This document shows positions 34,209 to 43,579 of a stretch of DNA of 64,000 nucleotides, one piece after another. Source of the DNA: Curtobacterium sp. MCBD17_013. Its GTDB lineage: Bacteria; Actinomycetota; Actinomycetes; Actinomycetales; Microbacteriaceae. A model generated the notes under the pieces. That model saw only the letters and a program-made list of their open reading frames with translations. It did not search any database and was not told the DNA's origin. Each line of letters begins with the position of its first letter. Position 1 is the stretch's first letter. A program made the position numbers and the translations under genes. The DNA lies in the NCBI RefSeq assembly GCF_003234565.1, contig NZ_QKTU01000005.1, forward strand, positions 62,001 to 126,000, read 5' to 3'.

Positions 34209-36029
34209 ATGACCACCGTGAGCGAGTTCCTGATCGAGCGGATCAAGGACCAGGGCGTCAGCCGGATCTTCGGGTTCCCCGGCGACGGCATCGGCGCGTT
34301 CGACGGAGCACTCGGCAAGACCGATCGTGCGGGGACGGGCATCGAGTACATCCGCCCGACGCACGAGGAGATCTGCGCGCTCATGGCGACGGCGCATGCC
34401 AAGTTCACGGGCGAGGTCGGCGTGTGCGTCGCGACCTCGAGCCCCGGCGCGTTCCACATGCTCAACGGGCTGTACGACGCCCAGATGGACAATCAGCCGG
34501 TCGTCGCGATCGTCGGGCAGCAGGGTCTCGACTCGATCGGCACCTTCACCCAGCAAGAGAGCAACCTCGAGCGCGTGTTCACGGACGTCGCCTGTTACGT
34601 CGAGACGATCGTGTCGCCCGACCAGGCCAGCGCCGTCATCGACACCGCCTTCCGCACGGCCCGGCTCCGTCTCCAGCCCGCGGTCGTCGTGATCCCCCAC
34701 GACGTCCAGGCGATGACCATCAAGGCGACGCCGTCGGCCCACTGGGTCTCGCGCTCGAGCGACGCCATCCCGTCGACGGCGATCACGCCCCCGATGGAGC
34801 AGATCCGCCAGGCGGCGGACATCATCAACGCGGGCGAGAAGGTCACGTTCCTGGTCGGCGCGGGCGCGACGGGCGCCACCGACGAGGTCCTCGCCGCCGC
34901 CGAGAAGGCCGGAGCGGGCATCATCACCGCGCTCCGCGGCAAGGACGTGATCCCGTCCGACGTGCCGTACCACACGCAGCAGGTCGGTCTCCTCGGGTCC
35001 CTGCCGAGCCTCCACCAGATCAAGCGCTGCGACACCATCGTGCTGCTCGGCACGAACTACCCGTACGGCGAGTTCCTGCCCGCGACGGGCCAGGCGCGTG
35101 GCATCCAGGTCGACCTCAAGCCCGAACAGCTCGGCGTGCGCTACCCGACGGAGTTGAACCTCTGGGGCGACGTGAAGTCGACGCTCGAGGCCCTCCTCCC
35201 CCTGCTCGAGCAGAAGACCGACCTGTCCTGGCAGGAGCGGATCGCCGCCGAGATGCAGGACTGGGAACAGGAGATGCACGCGCAGGCACAGAAGGAGTAC
35301 CACGACGGGGTCAACCCGCGGCGCGTGACCGAGGCCGTGAACGCGAACCTGCCCGACGGGGCGATCGTCACCGCGGACGCCGGGACGACCGCCGACTGGT
35401 TCGGGCACCACATCCGCCTGAAGCGGGGCATGCGCGGCGACCTCTCGGGCCGCCTGGCGACCATGCTCGCGGCGATGCCCTACGCGGTCGCGGCGAAGCT
35501 GGCCCACTCCGACAAGACGGTGGTCTGCACCATCGGTGACGGCGCGTTCCAGATGCTCGGCATGAACGAGCTGATCACCGTGAAGAAGTACATGCAGCAG
35601 TGGGAGACCAAGCAGTTCATCATCGTGGTCATGCACAACGACGACCTCGCGCAGGTCTCGTGGGAGATGCGCACGGAGGACGGCAATCCGCTGTGGCGCG
35701 GCTCGCAGGACGTCGAGTCGATGGACTACGCCGGCTACGCCGAGCTCCTCGGGTTCCGGGGCGTCCAGGTGCGCAGTGACGACCAGGTGGAGTCCGCCGT
35801 GGCCGAGGCCTTCGCGCACGACGGGGTCACGCTCATCGACGCCTACGTCAGCCGCAACGTCCCGCCGCTCCCACCGCACATCACCCGTGAGTACGCGCTC
35901 AACACGGCCAAGTCGTTACTCAAGGGCGACCCGATGGAGGTCGGCGTGATCCGGGACTCGGCATCGGCGCTCGCGACCGAGGGCATCGAGCGGGTGAAGG
36001 ACGCGCTCCACATCGGCGATCGGAAGTAA
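34209..36029 (+). CDS. poxB: Thiamine-diphosphate pyruvate oxidase-like enzyme
   Basis: This 606-residue protein has the three domains of the PoxB/AHAS group. The N-terminal pyrimidine domain carries the activating Glu in [18 protein letters not shown], the middle is a Rossmann-like FAD domain, and the C-terminal domain holds the TPP/Mg site [12 protein letters not shown] (Gly443-Asp444-Gly445) with [13 protein letters not shown]. It most likely converts pyruvate to acetate or acetyl phosphate plus CO2 at the membrane or in the cytoplasm. Other thiamine enzymes (for example acetolactate synthase-like) cannot be fully excluded, but no small regulatory subunit is present. ATG follows AGAGG. Confidence 0.85.
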   Translation: MTTVSEFLIERIKDQGVSRIFGFPGDGIGAFDGALGKTDRAGTGIEYIRPTHEEICALMATAHAKFTGEVGVCVATSSPGAFHMLNGLYDAQMDNQPVVAIVGQQGLDSIGTFTQQESNLERVFTDVACYVETIVSPDQASAVIDTAFRTARLRLQPAVVVIPHDVQAMTIKATPSAHWVSRSSDAIPSTAITPPMEQIRQAADIINAGEKVTFLVGAGATGATDEVLAAAEKAGAGIITALRGKDVIPSDVPYHTQQVGLLGSLPSLHQIKRCDTIVLLGTNYPYGEFLPATGQARGIQVDLKPEQLGVRYPTELNLWGDVKSTLEALLPLLEQKTDLSWQERIAAEMQDWEQEMHAQAQKEYHDGVNPRRVTEAVNANLPDGAIVTADAGTTADWFGHHIRLKRGMRGDLSGRLATMLAAMPYAVAAKLAHSDKTVVCTIGDGAFQMLGMNELITVKKYMQQWETKQFIIVVMHNDDLAQVSWEMRTEDGNPLWRGSQDVESMDYAGYAELLGFRGVQVRSDDQVESAVAEAFAHDGVTLIDAYVSRNVPPLPPHITREYALNTAKSLLKGDPMEVGVIRDSASALATEGIERVKDALHIGDRK

Positions 36030-36175
36030 CGAGGCGGGTGGAACGAGGCTGCTCGTCTGCCGCACCCTGTGTTTTCGGCAGCGGCGGCGGTAGCCTGAGG
36101 CGTCGCATGGCGACGGCGCCGCTGCGGTGTCCTCTCATCCCGGGCGGTGGTTCCGCCCGACGAACCCGGCGGCGC

Positions 36176-36214
36176 GGGTGCCCTCCGTCTCCAGGGAAAC
36201 GGCGGAGGGCACCC
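36176..36214. terminator. Hairpin between convergent poxB and exporter genes
   Basis: Perfect 12-bp arms GGGTGCCCTCCG / CGGAGGGCACCC with a 15-nt loop. The rest of the 228-bp gap (36030-36175) shows no gene. Confidence 0.75.
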
Positions 36215-36257
36215 CTCCTCCGCGCCCGGATGTACCGGCAGCGTCGAGCTGGCCTCG

Positions 36258-37763
36258 TCAGCGCTCGTCGACGACAGCGTCGATGTCCTCGACGCCCGCC
36301 GCGATGGCGTCAGCGCGGCGCTTCCGCATGCCGGGAGCGGCGAGGGCGCCGACGATCGCGAGGGCGCCGACCCCAGCGCACGCCCAGAAGCCGATGGTGA
36401 ACGCCGCGGCCCCAGGGAGCCCCACGTGCCCGGTGGGCAACGTGAACACCTTCGTGTGCGACGAGATCAGCGCGGCGATGACGGCCGTTCCGACGCTCGA
36501 GCCGATCGTCCGGACGACGGTGTTGGCGCTGATCGCCTCACCCGTCTGCTCGATCGGCACGCTCTCGATGATCGCGTTGGACGCCGCCGAGAGACCGAAT
36601 CCGATCCCGGCCCCCGTGAGGATGCCGGACACCAGGATCTGCCAGACCTGATCGTGCGCGAGCCCGGGGAGCACGAACGCCGCGGTGAGGAGCACACCCC
36701 CGATGACCAGCGGCGGCTTCGGACCCGTCCGTCGGACGAGGGCCCCCGCGACCGGTGAGACCACGATCATCATGAGGACCGTCGGGAGCAGGAACAGGCC
36801 GGCCTGCGAGGCGGTCTTGCCGAAGCCGTACCCGGTGAACGACGGCAGCTGGAGCAGCGTCGGGACGAGCACGAACGTGCCGTACATCGCGAACCCGAAG
36901 ACGAGCGCGACGACGTGAGCGGTCCAGACGCCACGGATGCGGAAGAGCCGGACGTCGATCAGCGGCGCCTTCACGCGGAGCTCGACGACGATGAAGACCA
37001 CGAGCGCGACGACGCCGACCGCCAGCAGACCGATGGTCTTGACGTCACCCCAGCCCCAGGTCTCGCCCTCGCTGACAGCGAGCAGCAGCGCCACGAGGGA
37101 GATCGAGAGGATCGCCGTCCCGGCGAGGTCGAGGCGCCCGGGCTTCCGGACGTCCGATTCCGGCATCCCGAACACGATGCCGGCGAGCCCGACGACGATG
37201 AGCGCGAGCGGCAGCCAGAACAGCCAGTGCCAATCGAGGTGCTGCACGATCGGTCCGGCCGCGACGATGCCGATACCGGCCCCGATGCCGAAGATGCCCG
37301 ACAGCAGACCGATCACGACGCTCACCCGGTCCTTCGGGAGTTCGTCGCGCACGATGCCGATCGACAGCGGCAGCACGGCGCCGGCCGCACCCTGCAGGCA
37401 GCGGGCCACGATCAACGTGGCGAGGTTCGGCGCGAGGGCGGCGACGACGGTGCCAACGAGCAGGAGGCTCATCACGACGATGAGGATGCGCCGCTTGCCC
37501 ATCATGTCGCCCATGCGCCCGAAGATCGGCGTGAGGACGGACGCCGACAGCAGGTAGGCGGTGATGATCCAGCTCACGTTGCTGGTCGAGGCCCCGAGGT
37601 CCTTGCCGATCGTGGACAGTGCCGGAGCGACGAGCGACTGGAGCACCGCGTAGGCCAAGCCGCCGAGTGCGAGGTACACGACGATGAGGGTGGTGTTCGG
37701 GCTGCTGTGTCGCTCCGCGACGGGGGTGGAGCCCGTGCGGGGGCCCTCGGTGACTCGGGACAT
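36258..37763 (-). CDS. DHA2-type (14-helix) MFS drug exporter
   Basis: This 501-residue protein has 14 predicted membrane helices. The drug:H+ antiporter motif C is LSGIFGIGAGIGIVAAGP in helix 5, the helix 1/2 region reads TIGKDLGASTSNVSWIITAYLL, and motif A is GRMGDMMGKRRILI. This order fits the QacA/EmrB group of multidrug exporters. The ATG follows GGAGA. A TetR gene is divergent, with two 16-bp palindromes in the 131-bp gap, a strong sign of ligand-induced export. Which compound is exported cannot be told. Confidence 0.9.
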   Translation of the reverse strand: MSRVTEGPRTGSTPVAERHSSPNTTLIVVYLALGGLAYAVLQSLVAPALSTIGKDLGASTSNVSWIITAYLLSASVLTPIFGRMGDMMGKRRILIVVMSLLLVGTVVAALAPNLATLIVARCLQGAAGAVLPLSIGIVRDELPKDRVSVVIGLLSGIFGIGAGIGIVAAGPIVQHLDWHWLFWLPLALIVVGLAGIVFGMPESDVRKPGRLDLAGTAILSISLVALLLAVSEGETWGWGDVKTIGLLAVGVVALVVFIVVELRVKAPLIDVRLFRIRGVWTAHVVALVFGFAMYGTFVLVPTLLQLPSFTGYGFGKTASQAGLFLLPTVLMMIVVSPVAGALVRRTGPKPPLVIGGVLLTAAFVLPGLAHDQVWQILVSGILTGAGIGFGLSAASNAIIESVPIEQTGEAISANTVVRTIGSSVGTAVIAALISSHTKVFTLPTGHVGLPGAAAFTIGFWACAGVGALAIVGALAAPGMRKRRADAIAAGVEDIDAVVDER

Positions 37764-37784
37764 CGTTCTCCGTGATCGAAAGAC

Positions 37785-37847
37785 GTAAACAAGCGCTTAC
37801 AAGTCGTGAGCCTACTGCTCCTCGCGCGGAAGTCAAAGCGCGTTTAC
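37785..37847. promoter_or_regulatory. Two TetR-type operator sites in the divergent promoter
   Basis: Two related 16-bp imperfect palindromes lie between the exporter and the TetR starts: GTAAACAAGCGCTTAC (37785-37800) and GTCAAAGCGCGTTTAC (37832-37847). Both share GT.AA....CG..TTAC-type arms. One sits near each start, consistent with a repressor that binds both promoters. Confidence 0.65.
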
Positions 37848-37894
37848 ACCGCACCTCCCGGTGCGGGTACCGTTGTGGAGATGGAGAGGACGTC

Positions 37895-38503
37895 ATGACG
37901 CTCGAGTCGCAGGTGCCGTCGAGGACGCGCGACGCCGCGAAGACCCGGCAGCTCCTGGTCGCCGCGGCTCGACGTCGGTTCGCGTACGACGGCTACTCCG
38001 CGACCACCGTCCGGGAGATCGCAGCCGACGCCGGAGTGAACGTCGCGCTCATCAACCGCTACTTCACGAGCAAAGAGGGCCTCTTCGAGGCCTGTCTCGA
38101 GCGCGCGGTGGAGGACCTCGATGCCCCCCGGCCGGACGACGACTCGGTCGAACGGATGCTCCAGAGCCTCGTCGAGCGGGTGACGAACGCGCCGACCGGG
38201 GAGCACGCGGTCGAGCTCCTCCTGCTCATCCGGTCCTCCGGAGACGAGCAGGCCGACCGGATCCGCAACGCGACACTCACCTCGTACGCGGAGCGCATGG
38301 CGCGCATCGCCGGGTGGGACCCCGATGACGTCGACACGAACGGCATCCTGCTCCGCGCCGAGGTCGCGCTGGCCACGGCCTTCGGCATCACGCTCCTGCG
38401 TGCCTCCACTCGGCTCGGCCCCCTGGTCAACGCGTCGGCGAGCGACCTGACCGGACCGTTCAGCGACGTCGTCACCGCGTTGCTGGCGCCGGACCGGCGG
38501 TAG
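37895..38503 (+). CDS. TetR/AcrR family transcriptional regulator
   Basis: This 202-residue protein has the HTH block KTRQLLVAAARRRFAYDGYS, then TTVREIAADAGVNVALINRYF and TSKEGLFEACL (residues about 15-65). The C-terminus is a helical effector domain with no known ligand. The ATG at 37895 is chosen because GGAGAGGA precedes it by 5-8 bp. It is divergent from the 14-helix exporter and almost certainly represses it through the sites at 37785 and 37832. A 25-bp gap separates its end from the convergent efeB end. Confidence 0.92.
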   Translation: MTLESQVPSRTRDAAKTRQLLVAAARRRFAYDGYSATTVREIAADAGVNVALINRYFTSKEGLFEACLERAVEDLDAPRPDDDSVERMLQSLVERVTNAPTGEHAVELLLLIRSSGDEQADRIRNATLTSYAERMARIAGWDPDDVDTNGILLRAEVALATAFGITLLRASTRLGPLVNASASDLTGPFSDVVTALLAPDRR

Positions 38504-38528
38504 GCCGGACCGGCGCCGGCCCCACGGT

Positions 38529-39815
38529 TCAGCGGAAGAGCCGCTCCCCGATGTACGAGCCCTTGCGCGGCGCCGGCGGCACGGCGAACACGGCCGAGCC
38601 GATGTGCGAGATGTACTCGTTCAACCGGTCGGACGCTCCGAGCCGCCGCTGGATCCGTGTGAAGTGATCGGGGTCGTTCATGAACGCGGTGAACAACAGC
38701 CCGGCGTCGAGCTGCCCGTACTGGTTGAGCCCGTCGGTGTAGTTGTACGGGCGACGCAGGATCTTGACGCCGCCGTTGTTCTCGTGCGCGGCGAGGGCGA
38801 CGTGTGCGCGCGCGTCGATCTTCGTGTCGCCGGCATGGTCGGTCGCGTGGAAGTCGGGCGTCGTGTGCTCGGTCCCCCCGGAGAGCGGCGCACCCTCGAC
38901 CTTCGTGCGTCCGAACACCCGCTGCTGGTCGCTGATCACGTCGGCGTCCCAGATCTCGATGTTCATCTGGATCTTCCGCGTGACCTGGTAGGTGCCGCCC
39001 GCCATCCAGTCCGCGTCGTCCCCGAGCCGCACGAAGCGCTCGTAGTCCTCGTCGGTGGTGATGTTCCGTGTGCCGTCCTTGAACCCCATGAGGTTCCGGG
39101 GGGTGGTCTGGTTCGCTCCAGCCGACGCACGCCCGAACCCGAGCACGGTCCAGCGCACGGTCGCGGTGCCCCGGGCCATGCGGGCGAGGTCGCGGATCGC
39201 GTGGTACGCGACCTGGGGGTCGTCCGCGCACGCCTGCAGCGACAGGTCACCACCGCTCAGGGCGGGGTCGAGGGCGTCGCTCGGCAGCGCGGGGATCGGA
39301 GCGAGCGCGGCGGGCTTGTGGGCCGCCAGGCCGAACCGCTCGTCGAACAGCCCGGGGCCGAGCCCGACGGTGACGGTGAGCGATGCCGGGCCGAGGTCGA
39401 GGGCCTCCCCGGTGTCGGCACCGACGCCGTCGGCGTGCGCCGGGACGACCGCGCCGATGGTGCCGCCGGACTGCAGTTGCGCGATCGCGGCGGACCACCG
39501 GGCGAGCAGGACCTGCAGGTCCGTCGCCAGGGTCGACGCCATGTCGAACGTCATGAAGACGCAGTACCGCTGCGGCTCGGTGCGGATGCCGCCCTGCGGC
39601 TGCCGCGCCGAGGTGGCGTAGAACGGGTGGGTCCGCGACAGGTCGATGGACTCGTCGTCGGGGGCATGCCCGGCGGCTCCCGCGGCGAGGCTGCCACCGA
39701 TGCCCGCGAGCGCACCGACACCTGCTCCCGCGGCTGCGAGTCCGCCGATGAGTCCGCGGCGCGACACCGACGGACGAGACGACGCCCCGCGCATCTGCTC
39801 CTGCTCTCGGCTCAC
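38529..39815 (-). CDS. efeB: EfeB, Tat-exported Dyp-type haem peroxidase
   Basis: This 428-residue protein has a twin-arginine signal: S18-R19-R20-G-L-I followed by a hydrophobic Gly/Ala segment. The Dyp fold shows the distal motif NLMGFKDGTRN (GxxDG, catalytic Asp) and the proximal haem His near HENNGGVKILRRPYNYTDG. In EfeUOB systems this extracytoplasmic peroxidase oxidises ferrous iron or extracts iron from haem for EfeU. The GTG at 39815 is used because it overlaps the efeO stop (GTGA); a Met eight residues in is an alternative. Last gene of efeUOB. Confidence 0.93.
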   Translation of the reverse strand: MSREQEQMRGASSRPSVSRRGLIGGLAAAGAGVGALAGIGGSLAAGAAGHAPDDESIDLSRTHPFYATSARQPQGGIRTEPQRYCVFMTFDMASTLATDLQVLLARWSAAIAQLQSGGTIGAVVPAHADGVGADTGEALDLGPASLTVTVGLGPGLFDERFGLAAHKPAALAPIPALPSDALDPALSGGDLSLQACADDPQVAYHAIRDLARMARGTATVRWTVLGFGRASAGANQTTPRNLMGFKDGTRNITTDEDYERFVRLGDDADWMAGGTYQVTRKIQMNIEIWDADVISDQQRVFGRTKVEGAPLSGGTEHTTPDFHATDHAGDTKIDARAHVALAAHENNGGVKILRRPYNYTDGLNQYGQLDAGLLFTAFMNDPDHFTRIQRRLGASDRLNEYISHIGSAVFAVPPAPRKGSYIGERLFR

Positions 39816-41038
39816 GCGGTGGCGACCTTCTCGGCGAGCCGGGACAGCGGGTCCTGCAGGGCCTGGATCGTCTGCGAGATCGTGTTCGCGTCGGCGGTGC
39901 GGGTGGCGGCGTCGTAGGTGCGGAAACCGCCGAGGGCGGTGCCGTCCCGGTAGCCGTCCATGAGCGTGTCGACGCTGTCGAACTGGGTCGCGATCTGCTT
40001 CGTGATCGACGGGTCGAGCTTCTGCAGGCCGGGCTTCAGGTACGCGAACGCCTGCCGCGCACCCTCGACGTTCGCCGCCAGGTCGACGAGGTCGATGTGG
40101 CTGAAGCCCTCCTCCTCGCCGGTGATCTTCTCGGACTGGACCTCTTCGAGCAGGCCGGCCGCGCCGTTGGCGAGGTCCTCGGGCTTGTAGGTGAGCGTCG
40201 GGACGAGCTTGTCGAGCAGGGTGACGTTCTCGGTGAGCTCGGCCGCGAGCTGCTTCGTGCTCGCGGTGATGGCGCCGCCCTGGAACAGATCGCGCTCCAC
40301 GGCGTGGAACCCGTGCCATCCGACCGACGGGTCGAGGTTCGAGGCGCGCATGTCGACGAGGTAGTCGAGGTTCCCAGCGTTGTCGGTCGCCTTGTGGCCC
40401 TTCTTGACGAACCCGTCGACGTCGCTCTCGACGTGCTCGTAGTACGGGCGCGCGTTCGCGTAGTCCGTCTTCGCGGCGGCGAGGTCCCCCGCGTCGACGT
40501 CCTCCTGCAGCTGCCGCACGGCGGTCACCATGTCGTTGACCTGGGCGTCGACGTAGTCCGCGTAGCCCTTGGCGCCCTGTCGGAGGAGGGTCGCCGCGCT
40601 GCTGTTCGCGGTCGATGCGGCCTTGCCGGTGACGGTGAAGGTCGTGAGCTCCTTGGTCGCCCCGGGGCAGTACACCTGGTACTTGCCGCCGCCGAGCGTC
40701 ACGGTGAACTTGACCGGGTCGAGTCCGGGTGCCAGGTTCTCCTTCTCGCCGAGGATCTTCTGGTCCTGCAGGAGCTCGACCTCGGTGATCGCGGTCGACG
40801 AGGTGTTCCGCACGGTGAACGTCACCGGTCCGGCGGGCACCGAGGTCGTCGACACGGCGCACTTGTCCGAGCCGTCGTTCGTCAGGGTCACGGCCACCCG
40901 GTGCACCGCGCCGGACGGCGTCGCGGCGTCCTCGGCGGAGGACGACGCGGTCGAGCAGCCGGTCAGCGCGAGGGCTGCGGCGGCGAGGGTCGCTCCGAGG
41001 ACGAGGACGGATCGGGTGCGGCGGTCAGCGAACGGCAT
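39812..41038 (-). CDS. efeO: EfeO, iron-uptake lipoprotein
   Basis: This 408-residue lipoprotein has lipobox LALTGC (Cys28). An N-terminal cupredoxin-like domain (about residues 45-140, with CAVST and YQVYCPGATKELT) is followed by a long helical M75-type imelysin domain containing WHGFHAVERDLF, the HxxE metal motif. EfeO binds and presents iron, with EfeB, to the EfeU permease on the outside of the membrane. Its start overlaps the efeU stop by 14 bp. Under control of the iron box at 42691. Confidence 0.93.
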   Translation of the reverse strand: MPFADRRTRSVLVLGATLAAAALALTGCSTASSSAEDAATPSGAVHRVAVTLTNDGSDKCAVSTTSVPAGPVTFTVRNTSSTAITEVELLQDQKILGEKENLAPGLDPVKFTVTLGGGKYQVYCPGATKELTTFTVTGKAASTANSSAATLLRQGAKGYADYVDAQVNDMVTAVRQLQEDVDAGDLAAAKTDYANARPYYEHVESDVDGFVKKGHKATDNAGNLDYLVDMRASNLDPSVGWHGFHAVERDLFQGGAITASTKQLAAELTENVTLLDKLVPTLTYKPEDLANGAAGLLEEVQSEKITGEEEGFSHIDLVDLAANVEGARQAFAYLKPGLQKLDPSITKQIATQFDSVDTLMDGYRDGTALGGFRTYDAATRTADANTISQTIQALQDPLSRLAEKVATA

Positions 41039-42641
41039 CGGCGGTCTTCCTGCTGGTCGCCCCGTGCCGGTCGGCGACGGGGGTCGTGGTGGTCGGTCGG
41101 GAGGAACGGGTCGCCGCTCCGAGTCGGCGGCGGTCCCGCAGGGCGAGCAGGGCCTGGGCGATCGCGGCGATCGCGAGCGCGATGGGCAGCCACGCCTTCC
41201 AGAGGAGCGCTTCGCGGCCCGCGGAGGCGCCGCTCGCCACCGCCTCGCCCGCGGCGGTCACCCGGGTGGCGGGGACCGCCCAGGCGGTGGCGTCGAACGA
41301 GTAGGTCCGGCTGCTCGGCAGGCCGCCGCCCGACACGGTGAGGACGGCACGCTCGGTCCGGCGCGCGTCGAGGAGGCCGCCGTCGACGGTCCAGAGCGTC
41401 CGGGTCGCGGTCGAGGTCCAGTGCGCGGTGAACGGGCCGGGCTGCTGCGCGGGCGAGATGCCGACGGGCACGCGTCCGAACAGGTCGGTGAGCTGGTCGA
41501 GGGTCAGCGTCGCGGGTCGGCCGGTGCTCGGGACGCGCGTGGTGGCGCGCCAGCGGTCGGCGGTGACGCCGGCGTGCGTGGTGGTCGTGTGGTCGGCGGA
41601 GGAGAAACGGGCGCGCTGCACGGTGTCGCCGGCGCGGACGACGAGGGTCGCGCTGGCACCGTCGACGGTCGCCGTCGCGGTGTGCCGCGTGGTGGGGTGC
41701 GGGTCCGCGGCACCGGTGGCGAGGGTGGCGGAGGTGGGCAGGGCCTCCCGGCCGGTGGGGACGGCCACCGCGAGCGCGACCGCCGCGACGGCGAGGCCCG
41801 CGGCGACGACGACGCGCACCCGCGGGACGCGAGCCGGCGACGGGCGGAGGGACCGCGGCCAGAGGCTCACGACGAGCACGGGGACGAGGTAGCCGACCCA
41901 GCCGACGACCTCGACGACGCGGGGGTCCGCCGGGATCCCGAGCACACCGGTGACGAGTGCGGCCTGCACGGACCCGGTCGGCGCGAGCCAGGACAGGTCG
42001 ACGGTGCGCTGCTGCCCGATCGTCACCCAGCCGGCCTCGTGCGCGGTCCGGAGTGCGGTGAGCACGAGCCCTGCCGCCACGAAGACCAGGAACACGCCGG
42101 TGCCGGTGAAGAACCGCCGGAGGTCGAGCCGGACCCCGCCGGTGTAGATCCCCCAGCCGATGAGGACGGCGACGAGCACGCCGATCACGGCGCCGAGCGC
42201 CGCGGTGCCCGCCGAACTCGCGGCCTGGAACGTGGCGAGCAGGAACACGGAGGTCTCGAAGCCCTCCTTGAGGACGGCGAGGAACGCCATGCCCGCGAGC
42301 GCCCAGGCGGTGCCGCGACCGACGGCCGCGGCGGCGCTCGCCTCGAGGTCGCCCTTGAGGTCGCGGGCATGCGTCCGCATCCAGACGATCATCCCGGTGA
42401 CGAACACGACGGCGACGGCGCCGATGACGGACTCCATCGCCTCTTGCTCGGACTGCGGGAGCGCCTGCTCGAGCGCCTCGAGCCCCACGCCGACGGCGAC
42501 GCTGAGCACGACGGCGAGGGCGATCCCGCCCCACATCGGCACGAGCGAGATGCGACCGCGGCGGAGGAACGCGGCGATGATCCCGACGATGAGGGTCGCT
42601 TCGAGGCCTTCGCGGAGGCCGATGACGAGCGTGGCGAGCAT
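41025..42641 (-). CDS. efeU: EfeU, ferrous/ferric iron permease with long C-terminal domain
   Basis: This 538-residue protein has an N-terminal seven-helix Ftr1/EfeU permease (residues about 1-280) with both iron-binding REGxE-type motifs: GLREGLEATL in helix 1 and LKEGFETSVF in helix 4. A large extra part follows: one helix, about 190 residues of probably extracytoplasmic beta-rich sequence (TATATVDGASATLVVRAGDT ...), and a final helix before a basic tail. E. coli EfeU is about 275 residues, so the extension is distinctive, although some actinobacterial EfeU proteins share it. The ATG at 42641 begins MLATLVIGLREG. First gene of the operon. Confidence 0.92.
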   Translation of the reverse strand: MLATLVIGLREGLEATLIVGIIAAFLRRGRISLVPMWGGIALAVVLSVAVGVGLEALEQALPQSEQEAMESVIGAVAVVFVTGMIVWMRTHARDLKGDLEASAAAAVGRGTAWALAGMAFLAVLKEGFETSVFLLATFQAASSAGTAALGAVIGVLVAVLIGWGIYTGGVRLDLRRFFTGTGVFLVFVAAGLVLTALRTAHEAGWVTIGQQRTVDLSWLAPTGSVQAALVTGVLGIPADPRVVEVVGWVGYLVPVLVVSLWPRSLRPSPARVPRVRVVVAAGLAVAAVALAVAVPTGREALPTSATLATGAADPHPTTRHTATATVDGASATLVVRAGDTVQRARFSSADHTTTTHAGVTADRWRATTRVPSTGRPATLTLDQLTDLFGRVPVGISPAQQPGPFTAHWTSTATRTLWTVDGGLLDARRTERAVLTVSGGGLPSSRTYSFDATAWAVPATRVTAAGEAVASGASAGREALLWKAWLPIALAIAAIAQALLALRDRRRLGAATRSSRPTTTTPVADRHGATSRKTADAVR

Positions 42642-42690
42642 GGAGTGGGATCCCGGTGGGGTGAGGGGCGACGACCCCGCGGAGTGGAAC

Positions 42691-42709
42691 GGAGGTAAGG
42701 CTAACCTAA
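42691..42709. promoter_or_regulatory. DtxR/IdeR iron box
   Basis: The 19-mer here matches the iron-box consensus TTAGGTTAGGCTAACCTAA at 16 of 19 positions, including an exact 12-base right part AGGCTAACCTAA. It lies 50 bp upstream of the efeU ATG, where a ferrous-iron-loaded DtxR/IdeR repressor would block transcription of efeUOB. Confidence 0.9.
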
Positions 42710-42757
42710 GAGCGCGGGTGTCGTCCACGGCCCGGCCCGAACCGCGAAGATGGACCG

Positions 42758-43561
42758 GTGCAGTTCTCCTCCGCTGACGCACTGGTCGTCCCCGCGCACG
42801 CGCTCGCGACCGTGACGAACGTCCTCGACCTCGCGGGGGTGTTCGCGTCCGCGCTGCTCGGCGGGTCGCTCGCGCGCGAGATGGACTTCGACCTGTTCGG
42901 GTTCCTCGTGGTCGGGTTCGTCTCGGGGCTCGGCGGCGGGATCCTCCGCGACGTCCTGCTCCAGGACGGCCCGCCGGTCGCGCTGACCGACCCGCTGTAC
43001 GTCCCGGTGGCGCTCGTCGGAGCGCTCGTGGCGTTCTTCGTCTCGATCTCGGAGCGGGCGTGGGACCGCCTGTTCACGGTGCTCGACGCAGCCGTCATCG
43101 GGTTCTGGGCCGTGGTCGGCGTGCAGCGGACGTTCGACGCGCACCTGGGCTGGGGTCCGGCGATCATCATGGGCACCGTGACCGCGGTCGGGGGCGGTGC
43201 GGCCCGTGACCTCCTGCTCCGGCGGGTGCCCGCGGTGCTCGGCGGGAACGCCCTCTACGCGTCCGTCGCCGTGGCCGCGTCGATCGTCATGGTCGTCGCG
43301 TCGGCGTTGCACGTCCCGACGATCGGCATCGTCGTCGCGATCCTGCTGTCGCTCCTGCTCCGGCTCGGCGCCGTCCGGTACGGCTGGGGGCTGCCGAACG
43401 GCCGCGACTGGCAGCCGCAGTCCGCGCTCGCGACGCTCTTCCGCCGGGGTCGGCGGCCCGAGCGCATGCGGCTCCTGCGCCGGTCCCGACGCGGCCGCGA
43501 GCGCGACGACCAGGACGGGCCGGCCTCCGCGACCTCGGACGGGCCTCCCGAACGCCGCTGA
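42758..43561 (+). CDS. TRIC-family (UPF0126/YadS) cation channel
   Basis: This 267-residue protein has about seven membrane helices made of an inverted repeat. Each half carries the family's GGG-x-x-RD motif: GLGGGILRDVLLQDGPPVAL and AVGGGAARDLLLRRVPAVL. Prokaryotic TRIC proteins are homotrimeric potassium channels. A basic cytoplasmic tail of about 45 residues is unusually long. The GTG at 42758 is the start. It is divergent from efeUOB, so the iron box lies upstream of it too, but 49 bp away from its start; iron regulation is possible but unproven. Confidence 0.88.
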   Translation: MQFSSADALVVPAHALATVTNVLDLAGVFASALLGGSLAREMDFDLFGFLVVGFVSGLGGGILRDVLLQDGPPVALTDPLYVPVALVGALVAFFVSISERAWDRLFTVLDAAVIGFWAVVGVQRTFDAHLGWGPAIIMGTVTAVGGGAARDLLLRRVPAVLGGNALYASVAVAASIVMVVASALHVPTIGIVVAILLSLLLRLGAVRYGWGLPNGRDWQPQSALATLFRRGRRPERMRLLRRSRRGRERDDQDGPASATSDGPPERR

Positions 43562-43579
43562 CGGCCGTCGCCGTCAGCG
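43556..43579. terminator. Hairpin over the two convergent stop codons
   Basis: 9-bp perfect arms CGCTGACGG / CCGTCAGCG with a 6-nt loop. It includes the TGA of the TRIC gene and the TGA of the glycosyltransferase, so one structure serves both ends. Confidence 0.6.
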
